This document shows, piece by piece, positions 13,021 through 13,729 of a stretch of DNA of 13,729 nt (position 1 is the first letter of the stretch; the number at the start of each line of letters is the position of its first letter). Location: assembly GCA_046728075.1 (NCBI GenBank), contig JBKPDV010000229.1, forward strand, positions 1 through 13,729. The letters are read 5' to 3'. The notes below the pieces were generated by a model. It was not told the origin of the DNA and did not search any database. It saw nothing but the letters and a program-made list of their open reading frames with translations. The translations under genes and the position numbers were made by a program. Origin of the DNA: JBKPDV01 sp046728075. GTDB lineage: Bacteria > Acidobacteriota > Thermoanaerobaculia > UBA5066 > Gp7-AA6.

Positions 13021-13046
13021 TCCGTCCCTTCAAAGGAGACTCGACC

Positions 13047-13064
13047 TTGTGAAAAATATCACAA
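13047..13064. promoter_or_regulatory. CRP/FNR-family operator-like palindrome
   Basis: TTGTGA-AAAATA-TCACAA is a perfect 6-6-6 palindrome and contains the exact CRP-type consensus TGTGA-N6-TCACA. It sits in the 85-base divergent spacer, 27 bases from the polyferredoxin start and 42 bases from ATG 13106. A CRP/FNR-superfamily regulator could control the respiratory operon and the divergent gene from this single site. I see no convincing -10/-35 pair in the spacer. Confidence 0.5.
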
Positions 13065-13105
13065 GCGGGCAGGAACATTCCGAGACCCTTTTCGTTAAGA
13101 CAGAC

Positions 13106-13666
13106 ATGAAGGAAGTCCGCGCCGTCGTGGTGGGGGTCGTCATCGTCGTGCTTGTCGCGCTCTTCGTGGCCTTCTGGCGGCGGCCTGCCCGTGAGCTGAA
13201 ACGGGTTTCGGGCTATCGGATCGAGATCGAAAAAAGCGAGGGAGGATCCCGCAAACACGTCTCCTTCACGGTTCCGATGGCGCTGGTGGCCCGGGTCGCC
13301 TCCTTCGTTCCGTTTGCCGACATCGGGGCGGACGCCCGATCCAATTGGAGCGGCGGAGAGGTCACGCCGCATGACATCCTGATCGCCGCCGATCAAAGCG
13401 CTCCCGGAAAACCTGGCGTCATATCGAAGGGAAGCGCGAAAATCGAAGTCACTTCGGAGGGATCGGCGTTGGAGATCGTCGCGCGGGACGATTGGGGCAA
13501 GACGGTTCGCCTGCGTGTCCCGCGGTCCCTGGTGGAGAGTCTTTCGGGAGAAAAACGCCTCTCCCCGCGGGATCTCCTGCGAAAGCTCGACGAGCTGGGC
13601 CCGGGAGACGTCGTCGTCATTCGAGACCGCGACGATCAGGTGACGATCACGGCGATCGCCCGCTAG
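13106..13666 (+). CDS. Membrane-anchored protein of unknown function
   Basis: A 186-residue protein divergent from the respiratory operon. One N-terminal transmembrane helix (about 5-24, VVVGVVIVVLVALFVAFW) is followed by a basic patch and a soluble domain of about 160 residues rich in Lys, Asp, Ser and Val. That domain has alternating beta-type segments, a stretch KIEVTSEGSALEIVARDDW and a C-terminal LSPRDLLRKLDELGPGDVVVIRDRDD. It has no cysteines beyond the start region and no motif I recognise. Two starts are possible: ATG 13106 (used here) and GTG 13049, which has a better ribosome site (AGGAG ten bases upstream) and would add 19 polar residues. The GTG choice would put the CRP/FNR-like palindrome inside the coding region. 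The shared spacer suggests co-regulation with the operon, but a functional link is inference. Confidence 0.75.
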   Translation: MKEVRAVVVGVVIVVLVALFVAFWRRPARELKRVSGYRIEIEKSEGGSRKHVSFTVPMALVARVASFVPFADIGADARSNWSGGEVTPHDILIAADQSAPGKPGVISKGSAKIEVTSEGSALEIVARDDWGKTVRLRVPRSLVESLSGEKRLSPRDLLRKLDELGPGDVVVIRDRDDQVTITAIAR

Positions 13667-13672
13667 AAGCTC

Positions 13673-13729
13673 AGTGACAAGTGACCCGTGACGAGTGACC
13701 GGAGGGTTCAGTGCTTGTCACTTGTCACT
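13673..13729. repeat. Inverted heptamer-tandem element G (cut by window end)
   Basis: The left arm (13673-13700) is AGTGACA, AGTGACC, CGTGACG, AGTGACC. The right arm (13714 to the window end) is CTTGTCACTTGTCACT, two complementary units with more possibly beyond the window. It starts seven bases after the stop codon of the preceding gene. Confidence 0.8.

Noticed and set aside
3726..13729. CRISPR array or transposon inverted repeats as explanation for the short repeats
   Set aside because: Units are only 7-8 bases and contiguous with no unique spacers between them, no cas or transposase gene is present, and words generally differ between loci.

Overview
The window is high-GC bacterial DNA. 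It reads like an uncultured, deep-branching respiring bacterium, with Acidobacteriota (Thermoanaerobaculia-like) or a related phylum as my best guess. The grounds are a menaquinol-type Rieske/cytochrome b operon with a giant multiheme cytochrome, frequent GTG/TTG starts, and intergenic spacers filled with short tandem repeats. No 16S rRNA or other marker is present, so this placement is inference.

Left part (1-2400): a tRNA-Ala(GGC) gene on the minus strand faces a degenerate tRNA-like fragment at the very start. Next comes a plus-strand gene for a secreted, cysteine-rich protein of unknown function. Two small minus-strand genes follow, a lipoprotein and a 62-residue zinc-ribbon protein, joined by a GTGA overlap.

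Middle (2398-5447): hflX (ribosome-splitting GTPase, minus strand) is divergent from a plus-strand pair: a TIGR02757/DUF2400 protein with an endonuclease III-like Fe-S cysteine motif, and a membrane-anchored TlpA/ResA-type thioredoxin.

Right part (5486-13020, all minus strand, transcribed from right to left): a seven-gene respiratory operon. In transcription order it encodes a polyferredoxin with four [4Fe-4S] motifs, a membrane-anchored HEAT-repeat protein, a Rieske protein, a b6-type cytochrome b (with the cysteine that carries heme c_n/c_i in b6-type proteins), an enlarged cytochrome b C-terminal subunit, a 1045-residue cytochrome c with eight CXXCH motifs, and a 57-residue single-span membrane protein. 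Together they look like a quinol:cytochrome c oxidoreductase with an added ferredoxin module on one side and a long electron wire on the other. A perfect CRP/FNR-type palindrome (TTGTGA-N6-TCACAA) lies between this operon and a divergent plus-strand membrane-anchored protein (13106-13666) of unknown function.

The most unusual structure is not a gene. Seven spacers (3726-3822, 4772-4899, 5452-5567, 8832-8923, 10020-10115, 10947-11048, 13673-13729) share one design: 3-6 head-to-tail copies of a 7-base word (8 in one case), a 22-65 base spacer, then the reverse-complement word repeated. Each is a long imperfect hairpin. The words generally differ from spacer to spacer, while the design is constant.
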